Shown here one piece after another: positions 1 to 14,670 of a stretch of 64,000 bases of DNA. Position numbers and translations under genes: made by a program. Source of the DNA: Adiantum capillus-veneris (lineage: Eukaryota > Streptophyta > Polypodiopsida > Polypodiales > Pteridaceae); contig CM043942.1 of NCBI GenBank assembly GCA_014529385.2, positions 36,358,469-36,422,468 of the forward strand. The letters are read 5' to 3'. Within the stretch, counting starts at the first letter, position 1; each line of letters begins with the position of its first letter. The notes below the pieces were generated by a model that searched no databases, was not told the origin of the DNA, and saw nothing but the letters and a program-made list of their open reading frames with translations.

Positions 1-460
1 GATAATGGACATGATGTGTTCCACAATTAATTACTTGGAGTATTTTTTGGACATGATGTGTTCACAGTTTGTGAATGGGGATTCCTGGACATAGTATGGT
101 CTACAATTCAAATTTTCTAAAAGGCAATTAATGCTCACGATAGAATTTTTCTAAGGTACAAAGTTGAGGTAGAAAATTTGTGGTGGAAGGTACCTCTACT
201 GGGGTGGCCATGGTAGCTTATTCATCGACTTAGTGTCACCATTCATGTCCATTATGAGCTACGGAGAGGGTGTTAGAGTTTTGGCATCTCCAGTGAATTT
301 CCCATTGTGATCCCATTATTTATTTTGGCTTTTGAGTATTTATTTTACTTATTTGTCAAAGTTTGGGGATGGCAATTTATGGAGGTGTGTATATATGTGA
401 CCCCTTGCCCCCATTGTACATTGTATCTGTTATTCATTGTTGAGATTGATTGGTTCAAGA

Positions 461-462
<2 letters not shown>

Positions 463-508
<46 letters not shown>
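463..508. repeat. (CT)n microsatellite
   Basis: An uninterrupted CT dinucleotide run of about 46 bp. The open frames that cross it are artefacts of the repeat and encode only alternating Leu-Ser or Arg-Glu. Confidence 0.97.
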
Positions 509-511
<3 letters not shown>

Positions 512-546
512 GTCTCTACACTTCCACATTGCCATCTTTGATAGGA

Positions 547-760
547 TGGGTACCTGTTAATGATGAACTCACATAAGGACTCAACCCTTAAAGTTGGAGG
601 AAATTCAAGAAAACTCGCTTCAATTTGAAGAAGGGTTAAATCCTTATGTGACTTTACCATATGTAGATGGGCATTTGTTAATGATAAAATTGCATAAGGA
701 TTCAACCCTTGTGGTGAGAGGACATTCAAGCAATCTTCCATCAATTTGAACAAGAGTGTC
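547..760. repeat. Degenerate 121-bp tandem duplication
   Basis: The stretch around 551-640 (key words GTTAATGATGAACTCACATA and ACTCAACCCTT) recurs about 121 bp later, around 672-755, with roughly one mismatch in six. It looks like an old two-copy tandem repeat. The rest of 1-1,400 holds no recognisable gene. Confidence 0.7.
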
Positions 761-1424
761 TACCTTAAGTGCTTCTAGCATACAAGAATGGCTATCCATA
801 AAAGCTAATATTGAGTAAGGGGAGGACACCCTTTAAAAGAAAGCTAAAAAAATATTATGTACCTTGATATCCTCTTAGCATCATTTTTATTAGTGCATAT
901 CAAAATTTGGAAGAAAACATGTAAATTAGAGGAAACTGACGCTTTAGAGGAGCTCTAGGGTTTATATAGTCTCTCATCATGTGCCTCAAAAATCAGATCA
1001 AATGGTCAAATCCATGCACAATGGCTTAGTTTTTTCTCAGAATTTGTTTTCATTCAAACCATTACCTAAGTATTTTGCACATCTATATAAAGGAGAGGGT
1101 ACCCTTGAATTTTTTTCCCTACATTTTGCCCATTCTTCCCTAGACACACTCTACATCCCTTGTCCCAAATCCAAGCCTATACTCTCACCAAATTCACTCA
1201 TCCAAGCCTTGTTTTTCATCCGCTGATGCGCAAACAAAGGTCTCTCTATAACTCATGGTATCTACAACACCCATATCCTCTCACAAGACACCTTCAAAAA
1301 CACACTTTAAACTAGCAGACCACTACTTTCTCATTTCCCAATGCTTACACACTCCACAAGACCACCACACAATGCACACCGACTGCCAGAGTTCGTCTCC
1401 ACCTTTGCATCCGCACGCGCGCGT

Positions 1425-1518
1425 GCACACACACACACAATTGCTCAATCTCACTCTCTCACACAAAACACCATCAATCCGGGAGGGGGGGGGGGGGGGG
1501 GGGGGGCACACACATCCA
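1425..1518. repeat. (CA)n tract followed by a poly(G) run
   Basis: A short CA run at about 1,425-1,439 is followed by an uninterrupted 22-nt poly(G) run at 1,485-1,506. Long G runs recur through this window. The stretch 1,520-2,600 is GC-rich and CT-rich with no recognised coding sequence. Confidence 0.9.
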
Positions 1519-2649
1519 CACTACCGGCACCGTGGGGAAACACAAGAGCAGGAGAAAGAGAAGGGGAGAAGTGGAAATGACAACACAATTGGGCAATACT
1601 GGCTGGATTTTACTTGAGAAGGCATGTACAAAGCTTGCAATGCCATCACAATGGCCATTTTCAAGAAAAATTACAAAGGGGTTTGACATGCACACTTCTC
1701 TGTCAAGAACCTCCACTCTGTAGGCTTCAACCGGCACAAAAAAAGCTCCCATTTCATTTAAAAAATGACTTTTATAGTGGGGGGTCTTCAACTTTAGAAG
1801 CTATTCTCTACTTGGTCCACCTGTCCTCTCAAATTTGGCATCTTTAGGAAGGGGGCAACCGCCTCATTTTCATCTGCTCTCTGCTTGCTTTAGTTGAACT
1901 GAGGGGAGGGTACTAGCTTGAGAGAGGGGTGCACTAGCAATGTCGCTAGTGCCCCTTGGTTTCCCTTTTGAATTTTTTATTCATTTCATCTATTTTATTT
2001 TTTTCCTCCTAACCTTATCTCCTTTCACCTTTGAATTTTCCCCTCTGGGCCTTTGACCCACCTTCTCTCCATCTGCCCACTTTGGTCGGCTTGGCGTAGC
2101 CATCCTTGGGTTCCCTGTTTCCTTCCATTTGGTCCACCCTTGGACTAGCCCTTTGACCACCTTTGATCGGCTTGTCCACTTTGTCCTACCACCTCGGAGC
2201 TCTTTTGGACCATTCTGTCCGGCCCTTGATTGCTTTCTTTGGCCGCTCTTAGGTTCTCTCTCTCTCTCTTACTCTTTCTCTCTGAGGTTGTCCTCCCCTG
2301 GGCGAAGGGTGGCCCTGTGGGAGCGCGTCATAGGCTCCAGCCTTGTCCTGCCCTACCCTAGGCAAAGTGTGCCCCGTGTCCGTCGCCCCATAGTTTCTCA
2401 GTAGTAGCAGCAACAGGTCATGACCTCCGGGAGCCGCTCCATAGCAGTACAGGCCCGCATTTTGGGGCTTCTCCCTCTCCACAGTTGGCCCAGTAGGCTC
2501 GACTCTTCTTGGCACGAGTTGCTCAACACAGGCCTGTAAAAGTTTTGAATTTTTTCTTTGCTTTGTTGCTCCCTTCACGGACTGTTTGAGGTTCCCATAA
2601 GGTTTCTCTTAAGCTTTTCTTGGATCTGTATACCATCTTAAGCATTGGG

Positions 2650-3411
2650 ATGAATACCCCAAAGATACCTGCAAGAACACGACCGAGTTTTGCAGCGGTG
2701 ATAGTAGCCCCTAGAAAACTCGATCGCATTACCCAGCTTCAAGCAGCGCTTGACCGAGTCACGGAAGAGAATTGTGAGCTCAAAAACCGCCTCAACAAGT
2801 TAGAAGAACGCTTCAATTCCATGGTTGACCTCGCCACCGACAAGGTAAAGGAGGTAGAGGCAAAGGTTATCAAAGCTCACTCATAAACCACCACCCAAGT
2901 GAAGACTTGTGTAACAAAGGAGCTCCACGAACGAAGACTTCAAAAAGAGAATGCCCTCAAGGTCCACATCGGTGGGCTTCCCTTGCCGTTGAGGACACCC
3001 TTGAAGAAGCAAGTACCAAGCTCAACGTCATTCTTCAGCCAGTCAACATCAAGCCAGAGGTCGTCGCCTGGATCAATGACACACATCGACATGTGCGTCC
3101 TGCGATATTGCATCCTTACTTTCAGGGACAAAGACGAGCGGTTGAATTTCTACGCCAATCCCATTTTCCTCAAAGGAACAAAGCTTTGGATTACCAAGGA
3201 GTTGACAACAAATCAACTCAAAAGTAAGAAGGATGAGCTCAAGAAGATGTCTAAGCTCGCAAACAAGGTAAATGGGCAGCCTACCGAGGTGGTAAAACTA
3301 TCATTCAGGAGTTTCAGACTTCAAAAGGCGCTCTCCCCTCAACTATCCCCCCTTAGGTTTTTTTGTTCCCTTTCTTTTTACCTTCCTGATGGACCCTCGG
3401 TTCTTAATTGA
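2650..3411 (+). pseudogene. LINE ORF1-like protein (coiled coil plus RNA-binding type C-terminus), broken
   Basis: The ORF starts at ATG 2,650. Residues about 30-80 are charged and leucine-spaced (RITQLQAALDRV, NRLNKLEERF), a likely coiled coil. An in-frame TAA stops it at 2,884. The same frame resumes and then shifts at about 2,985 and again at about 3,090. The last conserved block (ILTFRDKDERLNFYANP, LKGTKLWITKELT) resembles the C-terminal part of L1-type ORF1 proteins, which bind the element's RNA. A charged tail follows. With one stop and two shifts it cannot be expressed whole. The assignment rests on domain order, this motif and the LINE tail downstream. Confidence 0.6.
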
Positions 3412-3521
3412 TATGTATCTCATGTCTTTACGTTCAATCATGCCACTGTAATGTTTTGCATCCGGTCCCATGGGTCATATCTAACCTCCGTGGACGATAA
3501 TACAATCTATCTATCTATCTC
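2650..3521 (+). mobile_element. LINE fragment: broken ORF1 joined to a 3' tail
   Basis: An ORF1-like reading frame is followed directly by a 3' tail whose last about 60 bp (GGTCCCATGGGTCATAT, ACCTCCG, GACGATAATA) match the tail of the longer LINE ending at 14,201. Both end in tetranucleotide ATCT repeats. No ORF2 (endonuclease or RT) lies between. It is either an internally deleted LINE or an ORF1-only derivative copied by the longer family. The 5' limit is uncertain; the first plausible ATG is at 2,650. Confidence 0.65.
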
Positions 3522-3545
3522 TACTCCCACTCTCGGACTCACCTT

Positions 3546-5490
<1,945 letters not shown>

Positions 5491-5499
5491 CAACATGTG

Positions 5500-6560
5500 C
5501 CCTTACCAACTGATAGGTCCCATTCGGAAAGGCCTTCTTCACTTTGTATGGACTGCCCATTTCTTCTTGAACTTGTTTTAGAACGTGAAATCCAAGTAAC
5601 TCTCATACTCCATGACCAGGTCTCCCTCTTCTATCTTCTTATCTTGCAAGTTCTGATTGAACTTGTAAATCCGCTTCTCTCTCTACTTCACATAGTAGTC
5701 TGTTGTTGTGTCACTGTCCATTTGCAAAGCCTCCAAACTAGCTATCCGATCTTATAGAACCTCCTTCTTAGTGGCATTGATGTGCCATATACCTTGCAAA
5801 GCACCTAACTGTGCTTGCACCAGTAATACAACCTCCTTACCATAGACTAGCTCGAATGGAGTGAAATTTGTAGCCACTTTGTAGGACGTCCTATAAGCAC
5901 ACAGACACTTCTCTAGATTTTCTTCCCATTTAGTCTCCTACTTATACACATACTTTGTCAACATTTTGACAATTTTCCCATTGGCACTTTCTACTAGACC
6001 ATTGCGTTGAGGGTGATAGGGTGAGGAAAATTGATGCTGAGTCTTTAACTTCTCTATTAATGCACGCATTCGCTTTCTTCTAAACCTCTGACCCCTATAA
6101 AAAAATAGCACCCATTTTACACCAAAATAGCAACAAATGTTATTGAACACAAACTGAGCTACCACATTAGCACTCACTTCCTTTAGAGCCTTGGCCTCGA
6201 CCCACCTTGTAAGGTAGTCAATGGCTACCACCACATACTTCTTACCAATTGTAGACTTTGGGAGTGGACCTATGGCATCCAGCCCCATTTCTCAAAAGCA
6301 CTTTGTGCAATGATGGCACCTTGCAATTTTGCTATGAATCGTCTTTCACCTATAGTCTAACAATCATGGCATGTTTTGCACTAGTAAATCATGTCCTTCA
6401 CTATGGAGGGCCACCAAAAGCCTACTCTCAACACTCGAATAGAACATGGTCTTTACCTTGATGTCTGCTCTCTTCATGGCATTGCTCCATAGCTATCTCT
6501 TCCTTATACAACACCTTCCTTAGCACTCCATCACGCCCATAGTTCATCAGATCTTTACCT
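5500..6560 (-). pseudogene. Element A integrase, broken
   Basis: The zinc-binding region is recognisable but broken at about 6,450-6,300. The core (6,288-5,938) begins MGLDAIGPLPKS and contains the first catalytic Asp in AIDYLTRWVEA. The second Asp of the usual S-D-R-G-T motif is replaced (FYRGQRF), while the Glu block PYHPQRNGLVES is kept. The C-terminal part down to about 5,500 is in broken frames. Integrase would insert the cDNA; this copy has lost a catalytic residue. Confidence 0.75.
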
Positions 6561-6679
6561 GCTAGTGTGAATTTGCAACACTACTATTTTTCTTTGCAAC
6601 TTGGACAAACCTTTGGGACACTGCCTTGTACTCAAAAACCCTTCAATCTCCTCCACAGTCTCTTTGCCTACATAAGTGG

Positions 6680-7110
6680 TTGGGGCCACATATAGGCCTA
6701 CAACATGCACCTGCCCTTTGCTACTTGCTAACTGGTCCGCCTCTTCGTTCTGCTCTCTCCTCACATGCTTGAATTGAAATTATTTGAAAGACTTTAGCAT
6801 CTTCTTGATGGAAAAGAACCAGTGCTTCAAAGAATCTCGTTTTACCTGCCATTGGCCTAAAAATTTCTTGATAACTAGCATCACATCTCCCTTCACCACC
6901 AACCTGGAAATGCTAAACTCCATACACTGCTTCAAACCCAAATGCAGAGTGAGATACTCCACCTCATTATTGGTGTGGAGATCCTCCAGATCATAAGATC
7001 TTGAAATATGGCTTTGTTGTATGGGTCATGTATCACCACGCCTCCACCTACCTTTTGCACTACCCTTAGATATGCTCCATTGAACCACATTGTAAAGGCA
7101 TTCTCCAAAT
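6680..7110 (-). pseudogene. Element A second (archaeal-type) RNase H, broken
   Basis: After the first RNase H the minus strand reads MWFNGAYLRVVQKVGGGVV, then a separate frame (6,962-6,780) with EYLTLHLGLKQCMEF and LVVKGDVMLVIK. The 6,764-6,555 frame follows with RREQNEEADQLAS. This order matches the additional RNase H that Tat-lineage Ty3 elements carry between their own RNase H and integrase. The first catalytic Asp appears replaced by Asn (F-N-G-A). Confidence 0.7.
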
Positions 7111-7199
7111 CAGGCTCCTCTTTAGCTTCATCTCGTATCACTCTTGGATAGGCTAGCAAATCAATGGCCTTGTTGACAAGAATGTCCACCAAGTGAGAC

Positions 7200-8648
7200 C
7201 GACTCGTATGGTCAACCTTGAACTTGAATTCGAACTCTTGGAGCTCCAATACCCACTTCATAATCCTCCTCCCTGGCTTCAAATGTAGCGCTACCTCTGA
7301 CAACAGATTATTAGAGGTCAGTACAAAAAACTTGTGTACAATTAAATGCACTTTAAACGTTCTACAATCAAAGACCAAAGCCATCACCCATCACTTTGCC
7401 TCAGTGTAGGTAGTCTCTCCCAGGCTAATCACCTTGCTCTCAAAGTATATAGGTTTGTAGCTTCTCCCTACCTTTTGTAGTAAAACCGCTCCAATAGCAA
7501 CCATGCCCACTGTCATAGACACATAGAAGTCATCCTCTTGATTAGGAGGACATACTACTGGCAACTGACACCGAATTTCTTTGACCCCGTCAAAAGCTTC
7601 TTGAGATTTTTGTCCCACTCATAACCGTGCACCGGCTGAGCCCTTTTTTGAAGAGGATGTACATATTGTGACAACATCCAAAAGAAGAGTGATAGATATT
7701 TAGCTTATGAACAAACAAAGCCAAACCTTGAGCATTTGATTGTGGCTCCATCAATACCAACACTTTCACGTTCTCAGGGTTAGCCTCTATACCATTCTGT
7801 GACACCACATGACCCAATATTTGCACTCAAGGTTGCATTAGCTTTCACGAGTCTTGGGGTTCAGTTGACCTCCTTCTTCATCAAGCCTTTGAAAGCATAA
7901 TTGTAGCTTTGACAGGTGCTCAACTCTTGAGCTATAACAGTCTATGTCATCCATGAAGACGCTGATAAAGCGGCCTAAGTATCGACCAGATACCCTATTC
8001 ATCCAATCTTAGAAGGTATCATATGCATTCACCAACCCAAACGGCATCCTACGGTAATCAAAACAACCCCATGGAGATATGAACATGGTCTTTAGCTGGT
8101 CTGCGAGTGCAATCCCCATCTAAAAATTCCCTGAAAAACCATCCATAATTGAGTATCTTTCATGCTTATCCACCTAGTTTAGGATCTCGTCTTGAAACGG
8201 CAGTGGGTAGTGATTTCTCATAGTGGCTTGTAGTCAACACATACCCTCCATTTCCCATTACTATTAGGGGTTATAACCATTGGTGAAACCCAATTTGAGG
8301 GTATATGATACTTTCATCCAACGACTTATTGATCTCTTGCCAAAGGGCCTCCTTTTGGATCTCCCCTAGTCTTCTCAGCTTTTGTGCTTTAGGTCTATGT
8401 CCCTACTTGAGTACAATCTTGTGCACTACCCCTTTTGCACCTCGAAAATCTTTGTATTCCATCGCAAAAAGGTTAGGATAGGACTCACACTGCTGGACAT
8501 AATTCTCCTTCTCACCCTTGGTCAAATACTCACTTAGAAATCTTGAAACCTCCTCTATGCTTAAACCATGAGCTTGAGGCTGCATACATTTTCCCTTAGG
8601 AGGGGAGTCTATAGTGACTCCGAACAAATCCGCGTCTATCTTCAGCAT
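7200..8648 (-). pseudogene. Element A reverse transcriptase and first RNase H, broken
   Basis: The RT segment is visible across several frames. The fingers/palm region gives RRMPFGLVNAYDTF, and the catalytic site reads F-M-D-D near 7,960 in place of the usual Y/F-[LVI]-D-D. The thumb side gives ILGHVVSQNGIEANPE (7,826-7,590). RNase H follows at 7,618-7,391 and in the 7,387-6,932 frame. The role would be copying element RNA into DNA and removing the RNA strand. At least three shifts and several stops make it non-functional. Confidence 0.75.
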
Positions 8649-8829
8649 GTTGTCCTCGTTCTCCTCTTCCTCAGTGCTAGCGTATCCTTCATCATAGGCC
8701 GTCTATGTCTTGTACCTGTAGCTTGTCATGTCGCCTTCATCTTTAGCTACCATAGGATGAGAACTGCTCTCCTTGGTCTTCAAATCTAGCACAATCTGTC
8801 TCCCTTTCTCTCTGTTACACAAAGTGAAC

Positions 8830-9679
8830 ACTTCTCTCCCAATCCTGCTTAGCACCTATTGCCAAAATCCAGGGCCTACCCAAAATGATTGGATAAGAAT
8901 TATCACCTGCCTTCATCACAAAAAAGTCTATCAGGCACTCTATGCCCATCACCTTGACCTTCACATCCCCACACCTAAGCACCGAGCTTTAGTATGGTTG
9001 GTCATCCTCATATGCACATTCGACTTGACTATTGCATTAACTCTCATTTCCTTCATGGATGCTTGTGTCATGACATAAACCTGTGCTCAACCGTCTATAT
9101 AGGCCTGTAATTGCATCCTTTTCTCTATGACCGCATCCACTAGTGGAAGAACATCGGTTGCGGGCTACCTATCCTCAGGGCCATGTTTTGCACCGTGTGC
9201 ACATTCCCCTTAGCTCTTGGAATCCTTGTGCTAACACTCGTAGACCACTGTCTCCTCAATTTTGGATTCAAAGCCAATAATTGACCAAAAGTAATGTTTG
9301 CTTTTTTATTTTGAACATCACTTACCAGGTTGTACTCGGGATAGCCACGTCCCAATTGGAAATCCTCTTGCTTGATCTTGCAATGTCTCCTTCTTTTACT
9401 ACTTTGAGGCTTCTCTCTACCCTTGTACACTTTCTCTTTGCCCTTGCAAGCTCTATTTTCATGCTCAGTCTCTGTCTCCCTTGCTGCTCTTGCCCTTTTG
9501 TTGGCCAAAATCTCGACATCCTTCTTATCCACCCCGATAATATTCACCCTTGGAACTTCACCTCCATTTGGGAGAGCTGGTTGCACAATATTTTCCACTG
9601 CTTGCTCTCGTGGACCATTGAGCTTCCCTTGACCTCGACCTCTACCAAACAGTGGGTCTCTCTTGGTGGTTGGGATCAA
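8830..9679 (-). pseudogene. Element A pre-protease linker and aspartic protease remnant
   Basis: The 9,679-9,140 frame is a basic linker ending near NITFGQLLALNPKLRRQ, a phrase typical of Ty3 elements just before the protease. The protease follows in a broken frame. Where D-S/T-G-A is expected, the minus strand near 9,085 reads Asp-Gly-stop-Ala. The flap-region motif IILGRPWIL is recognisable at about 8,900-8,870. The protease would cleave the polyprotein; here its catalytic triad is destroyed. Confidence 0.65.
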
Positions 9680-10395
9680 TCAGGTGCATAGTGCCCTTCC
9701 TCTCCACAATTGTAGCATCTACTTGGCAGAAGCCTTGCCCTGCCCCTTGCTCCTCTTGGTTGTCCTCTATCCATCATGCTTAGCCACAATTCCTACATTT
9801 TCTTGGATAAATCCTGCATCGTGCGTACCCAATTCTTTGGCACAATGGCTACACCTCAATTTATGTGGTTCTCCTCGTGCATAGCCTCTCTTGGACTCTA
9901 CGGTTGAAGGGGGTCCATCGTTTCATATCCCGACACACCCTACTCTATCTTCTTCTTTATCTTTTTGCTCTTTGATGGTGCGATTGCTACAGCACCATCG
10001 TAATTTTTTGGGCTTTCAAAGTCGACCGTCTCTCTTACTTTAGGGTGCAGACACGCCATGAATTTATCTAGCTTGAAGTAATCCCCATTAGCCAATTGCA
10101 TGGCTGCCACCAATTCTACCCAACACTCTTCAAAACAACCCAAAAACAAATTGAATTATTCACTTACATCTTGCTTAAGCACCTTCATCTTCGCATCCAT
10201 CTCAACTGGGGATGTCTCCTTGCAAAAGTAGTGAAGAAACCTCGCCAGTAGAGCGGGCCATGCTTGCCTCCACTCGCCTTCCAAAGCTTCATACCAAACT
10301 TTAGCTTTTCCATGCATCACCAAAGGAAATGTCTGCATTTTTCTATCCTCATTTGGCATATACAGTGATAGCATATACAGCTCAAAATTTGACAT
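9660..10395 (-). pseudogene. Element A gag with zinc knuckles, broken
   Basis: The 10,395-10,156 segment has the retrotransposon gag pattern (FPLVMHGKAKVWYEAL, then W and LLARF). It continues in 10,149-9,940 (MQLANGDYFKLDKFMACL). Gag forms the particle and packages element RNA. A CX2C knuckle with Gly and Lys spacing lies near 9,850-9,810. A second knuckle at about 9,712-9,672 reads C-Y-N-C-G-E-E-G-H-Y-A-P-D and then TGA exactly where the last Cys should be. Several stops and shifts separate the pieces, so no intact gag is made. Confidence 0.7.
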
Positions 10396-10739
10396 CCATT
10401 CATCGGGGCCCTCCTCGCCTGTGAAAATCAGCCCATATCTTCTTGCCAGTAGGTCATATGCTTATGCGTAAATAGGGTTATTCTCGCCCTATCCCCATTC
10501 TATATAAGCACCTCTTACACTTTGTAGTGATACCGGGTTAGTCGCACCACCCTCTAGCCCGGCCTGAGAGTTTAAGTCTCGATTTTCAAAGCCGAGACCA
10601 CATGAATCAACCCATTTGGGGAGCCAGAGGTAAAGAAATCCACAAAAAATAGCATTTTTCTTATTATTTCTACCACCACCAACCCCACACTCCCTCTCAT
10701 TTTTTTAAATTTCCTTTCTCGCTCTTCCACCAAGCCCCG

Positions 10740-11121
10740 TAGGGTGCATAAAATATCACACACTCTCTATCCCTATAGTGGGCCGCCGTGCTTGTACCAA
10801 GTCTCCCTCTTTCTCTTTAATTATTTTCCACACTCTCTCTCTCTCTCTTTCCCCTCCTCACTTGTCTTTCTCCCTCTAACAGGGCCACCATACCTCAACC
10901 ACCCTCTCCTCTCGTCCACAGTCTCTTGGCCTCACACACACTCCCTCTCCTCTCCCCTTGTTTTTTCCCCTCTGGCGGGCCGCCATATAATACCCTTCAC
11001 TCTCTCTCATCCCTTAGCCCCCCCTCAGCCCTTCACCCTATTCTCTCCCTAGTATCTCCCCCTCCCTCGATTCTAAATCTCTCTCTCTTGCTAAGCAGCC
11101 CCGAAGGCGCATAATGTTATC

Positions 11122-11185
<64 letters not shown>

Positions 11186-11361
11186 ACACCCCTCATCCCC
11201 TTCCCTGGCCCGCCATCCCTTACCCCACCCCCTTGACTCTCGCCCCCCTCTCTCGTTCCCTGTCAGATAGCCAGCCCCCCCCCCCCCCCCCCCCCGAAGG
11301 TGCAGTGCTTGCCTTGTCATCTCCCCCCTCATTCAGCCTGCCATGGTAGTAGCACGAGATA

Positions 11362-11430
<69 letters not shown>
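10740..11430. repeat. CT-rich composite repeat, left block
   Basis: The block contains pyrimidine-rich DNA, (CT)n at 11,120-11,179 and 11,364-11,429 and a poly(C) run near 11,275-11,295. A recurring phrase (GGTGCATAAAAT, AAGGCGCATAATG) precedes CT-rich stretches. The same phrase (GGGCGCATAAAT at about 14,418) and the shared CCCTTCACCCTATTCTCTC occur on the far side of the LINE, so the LINE appears to sit inside one CT-rich repeat locus. Confidence 0.75.
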
Positions 11431-11431
<1 letters not shown>

Positions 11432-11432
11432 G

Positions 11433-14166
11433 ATGGCTTCAGAGAGTAGCATATAGTCAATCACACTATCCCCATTATGTCTTCTACATGTATCGCATAA
11501 AGAGTTTTATGTTTGGTCAATGGACCCCGGAATCCGACCATCGCACCTTATGTATTGACCTTTCATGTGGAGAAGCAACTAAGCATGATAATCTCAGCCA
11601 AAGGAAAGAGAAGTTATCACTATGTATGGATTTCAAACGGGCACCAATGTACATTGAAATAGTTGAGCAAAAATTATGGATGACAAAGCTTCAATGTGAT
11701 GCACCATTGGAAACTAAATGGGAAGCTTTCAAGAAAGCTATTTTTTCTTGTGCGGAAGAATGCTTTTCCATAAAGCATCTCCATGGTATCAACAAAGATA
11801 GATCACGCAAAAGGTGGTTTGATAAAGAATGTCAAGATGCTCGAAAGTCCTTGATAAAGCTTGATGCAACTATGGACAAAGACAACTATCAAAGTCATTT
11901 GCATACATACAATGCATTGATTCAAAAGAAGAGAAGAAGATGGGAAGTAAAGCAACAAGAATTTCAAGTCCAAGAAAAGGCACATGCATGTGGAAGATTT
12001 TGGAGAAACTTGAGAGGCAAGCGGGTTGAGAATTTTGGTAACTTGAGTCTAGTGGATATGTACACACATTGTAGGCAATTATATGAGCAAGAAAATACTG
12101 AAAAAATGCCATTTTATGGTTCACTCCCATGTATGCCGTCTCTTTTTACTATTGAGGATGTATGCGGTGGGCTTGAAAAGTTGGCCACTCGCAAAGCGGG
12201 AGATCTTCAAGGTATCAAGCCGGAGATGATCAAATGGACGGGAGATTTTACCCATGAGTGGATGTGTGATATGTTCAACCTTGCACTTCAACATGGTATG
12301 CCTTATGATTGGAGTACTAATTGGGTTAAGCCTTTGCATAAAGGAGGGGATGTAAAGAATGTAAGCAACTACCGGACTATAATGATTGGGTCTCTTATGG
12401 AAAAGTTGTTTGGGTGCATAATGGAGATGAAATTGAGTGATTGGGCTGAAGAGAATGACAAGCGTGCAAAGGGACAAGCGGGTTTTCGTCGATGCCATAG
12501 CACCATTGATCATCTTGTCACTCTTCGTGTTCTCATGGAGGAAAGTCGGTTGAAAGGCAAGCGATTGTATTGTTGTTTTGTGGACTTTAAGAAAGCCTTT
12601 GATCTGATTCCACGTAACAATTTGTGGAGAAGGATGGAAGAACTCCAAGTGCCAAGTGAGTTTATGCTTGCGGTTTCTCGAATCTATGAGAAGGTGATTT
12701 GTCAATTGCGCATGGGAAGAGAAATTTCAGAAATTTTGTAAGCACTATTGGGGTTAAACAAGGATGTCCATTGTCACCAACTCTCTTTGGTCTATGCATC
12801 GATCAATTGGAACAAATGGTACTTGACTTTATGCAAGAAGAAGGAATTGAAGAGGTCACTATTTGCAATGCGGTAATCATGCTTTTGTTGTATGCGGATG
12901 ATGTAGTGCTTCTAGCACACACTTTAGAAGATGCACAAAAGCTTATGGTTGTCCTTGAGAACTTTTGCTTGCATAGTGGGCTGATTGTAAATGAATCCAA
13001 AACAAAGGTTATGCTTGTGAAAACCAACCATAAGGAGAAGCCATGCATTGTGTACAACAACGAGACACTTGAAGTTGTTGAGAGCTTTAAGTACCTTGGC
13101 CTTGAGGTTCCATCCAATCACAAGTGGCATGAATGTGCTATGCGTCGTTTGGAAGTGGGAAAGAGAGCATATAATGCATTTCAGAACATGTGTAATGCGG
13201 GAAACATCAAGTGTTGGGTTCTCAAGAAGTATCTTTTTGATGCATTGGTGACACCGGTTCTTCTTTATGGAGTTGAAGTGTGGGACGGGAGCATCTCAAA
13301 GTCTACTTGGAAAGAGTTTGAGAATGTCCAAAAGCGTTTTCTTACAAACTTTCTCCAAGTTAAGACACAAACACCATATATGCTCCTACTTCTTGAGTCG
13401 GGATCTCTTCCAATTGAGGTTATGGGCATGGAAAGGGTTGTGGAGTACATGATAAAGATGCATCAAAACCCCTCACATCGACTTCCTACAATTGCATGGG
13501 AAGCAAGCAAAAAAGTTCAAAAGACGCATAAAAGCAAGATCTTGAGCACGGGATGGATGCAAGACATAAAGAAGTGGTTTGGGAGATGGGATGCATTACA
13601 CTTGCTACATGATGCTTCAATTGAATCTCAAGTGAATGAAGCTTTTCTACAACGCCAATGTATTACGGCTTGGGAGAAATCCGGTAGGTCACGCTTCATA
13701 CATTACACCACGTATATTGCCCCCAACTACAAAACCATATTCTTCGTTGAGAGAGGAAACCGTACTCACACTTACATGCTTGAGCCTATTCCCTTGTCCG
13801 CGATACGCACTATCGCAGCAATTCGGTTTAGCTCCCATTTCCTTCGATGCGAGATAGGGCGTTGGGGCAATGGAGAAGAGTCAAATCGATTGTGCACATT
13901 ATGCTCACTGCAAGTTCGAGAGTCTGAGTACCACACACTACTAGAGTGCTCAGATTTTGATCACATCCGAACTTGCTTCTCTCACATTTTCAGTCATAAC
14001 TTAGACCTACACACTTTCCTCTCCCAGTCAAAGTGTGGGCTCTCCATTGCGACTCTCATCACTATAATTTTAGAGCATCAAGAGTCACTCATCAGCCATA
14101 CACATACTACATCACATGTAACTTTGGTCCCATAGGTCATATTTGACCTCCGAGGACGATAATAAA

Positions 14167-14201
<35 letters not shown>
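11433..14201 (+). mobile_element. 5'-truncated LINE with (ATCT)n tail
   Basis: The element begins immediately after a (CT)n tract with the last part of an AP-type endonuclease and runs through RT and a C-terminal zinc-type motif. It ends with a short 3' UTR and an (ATCT)n tail at about 14,166-14,201. Truncation at the 5' end is usual for target-primed LINE insertion. No clean target duplication is visible because both flanks are CT-rich. Confidence 0.9.
11488..14135 (+). pseudogene. LINE ORF2: endonuclease end, reverse transcriptase, C-terminal zinc motif; one frameshift
   Basis: Frame one (11,488-12,741) starts within the endonuclease, whose final motif S-D-H-R-T-L is kept. RT motifs follow: SNYRTIMIGSLMEKLFG, QAGFRRCHSTIDHL and the catalytic FVDFKKAFD. 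A net one-base loss (or two-base gain) near 12,715-12,735 moves the frame to 12,699-14,135, which holds GVKQGCPLSPTLF, the catalytic Y-A-D-D, FCLHSGLIVNESKTKVM and FKYLGLEV. A Cys/His cluster (CTLC, then HTLLEC) lies near the C-terminus, as in L1-like ORF2. It would nick DNA and copy its RNA into the target. Apart from the missing 5' end and this single shift, coding capacity is well kept. Confidence 0.9.
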
Positions 14202-14202
<1 letters not shown>

Positions 14203-14203
14203 C

Positions 14204-14289
<86 letters not shown>

Positions 14290-14597
14290 CACCTCAACAC
14301 ACACTCTCCTCTCACCCCCTCAGTCCCTCGCTCTCCTCCCCATCTCTCATTCTCTCTCTTTCCCCTCTCGACCATCTTCTCCATCAGACTCTCTCGCTTT
14401 TTGTGTAACAACCCATACGGGCGCATAAATTAGTTTTTTCTCTCTCTCTCTCTTTCATCATACCTACACACACCCATCCACACACGCTCTCACCCACTCC
14501 CTCACGCCCTTCACCCTATTCTCTCTCCCCCCCTCATCTCCCTCCCTCTCACTCTCCCTCTTGTTATCTATTGGTTGCCGCAAGCACAGGGTGAAGT

Positions 14598-14670
<73 letters not shown>

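Noticed and set aside
430-753. 107-codon minus ORF with an Arg-Glu run
   Set aside because: Part of the frame is the (CT)n tract and the rest is the 121-bp repeat read backwards; there is no domain.
6680-7110. A host RNase H gene inside element A
   Set aside because: It lies in order between the element's own RNase H and integrase and is as decayed as they are; the Tat-type second RNase H explains it.
12121-12705. 194-codon minus ORF
   Set aside because: A shadow of the LINE RT frame on the opposite strand, without any family match.
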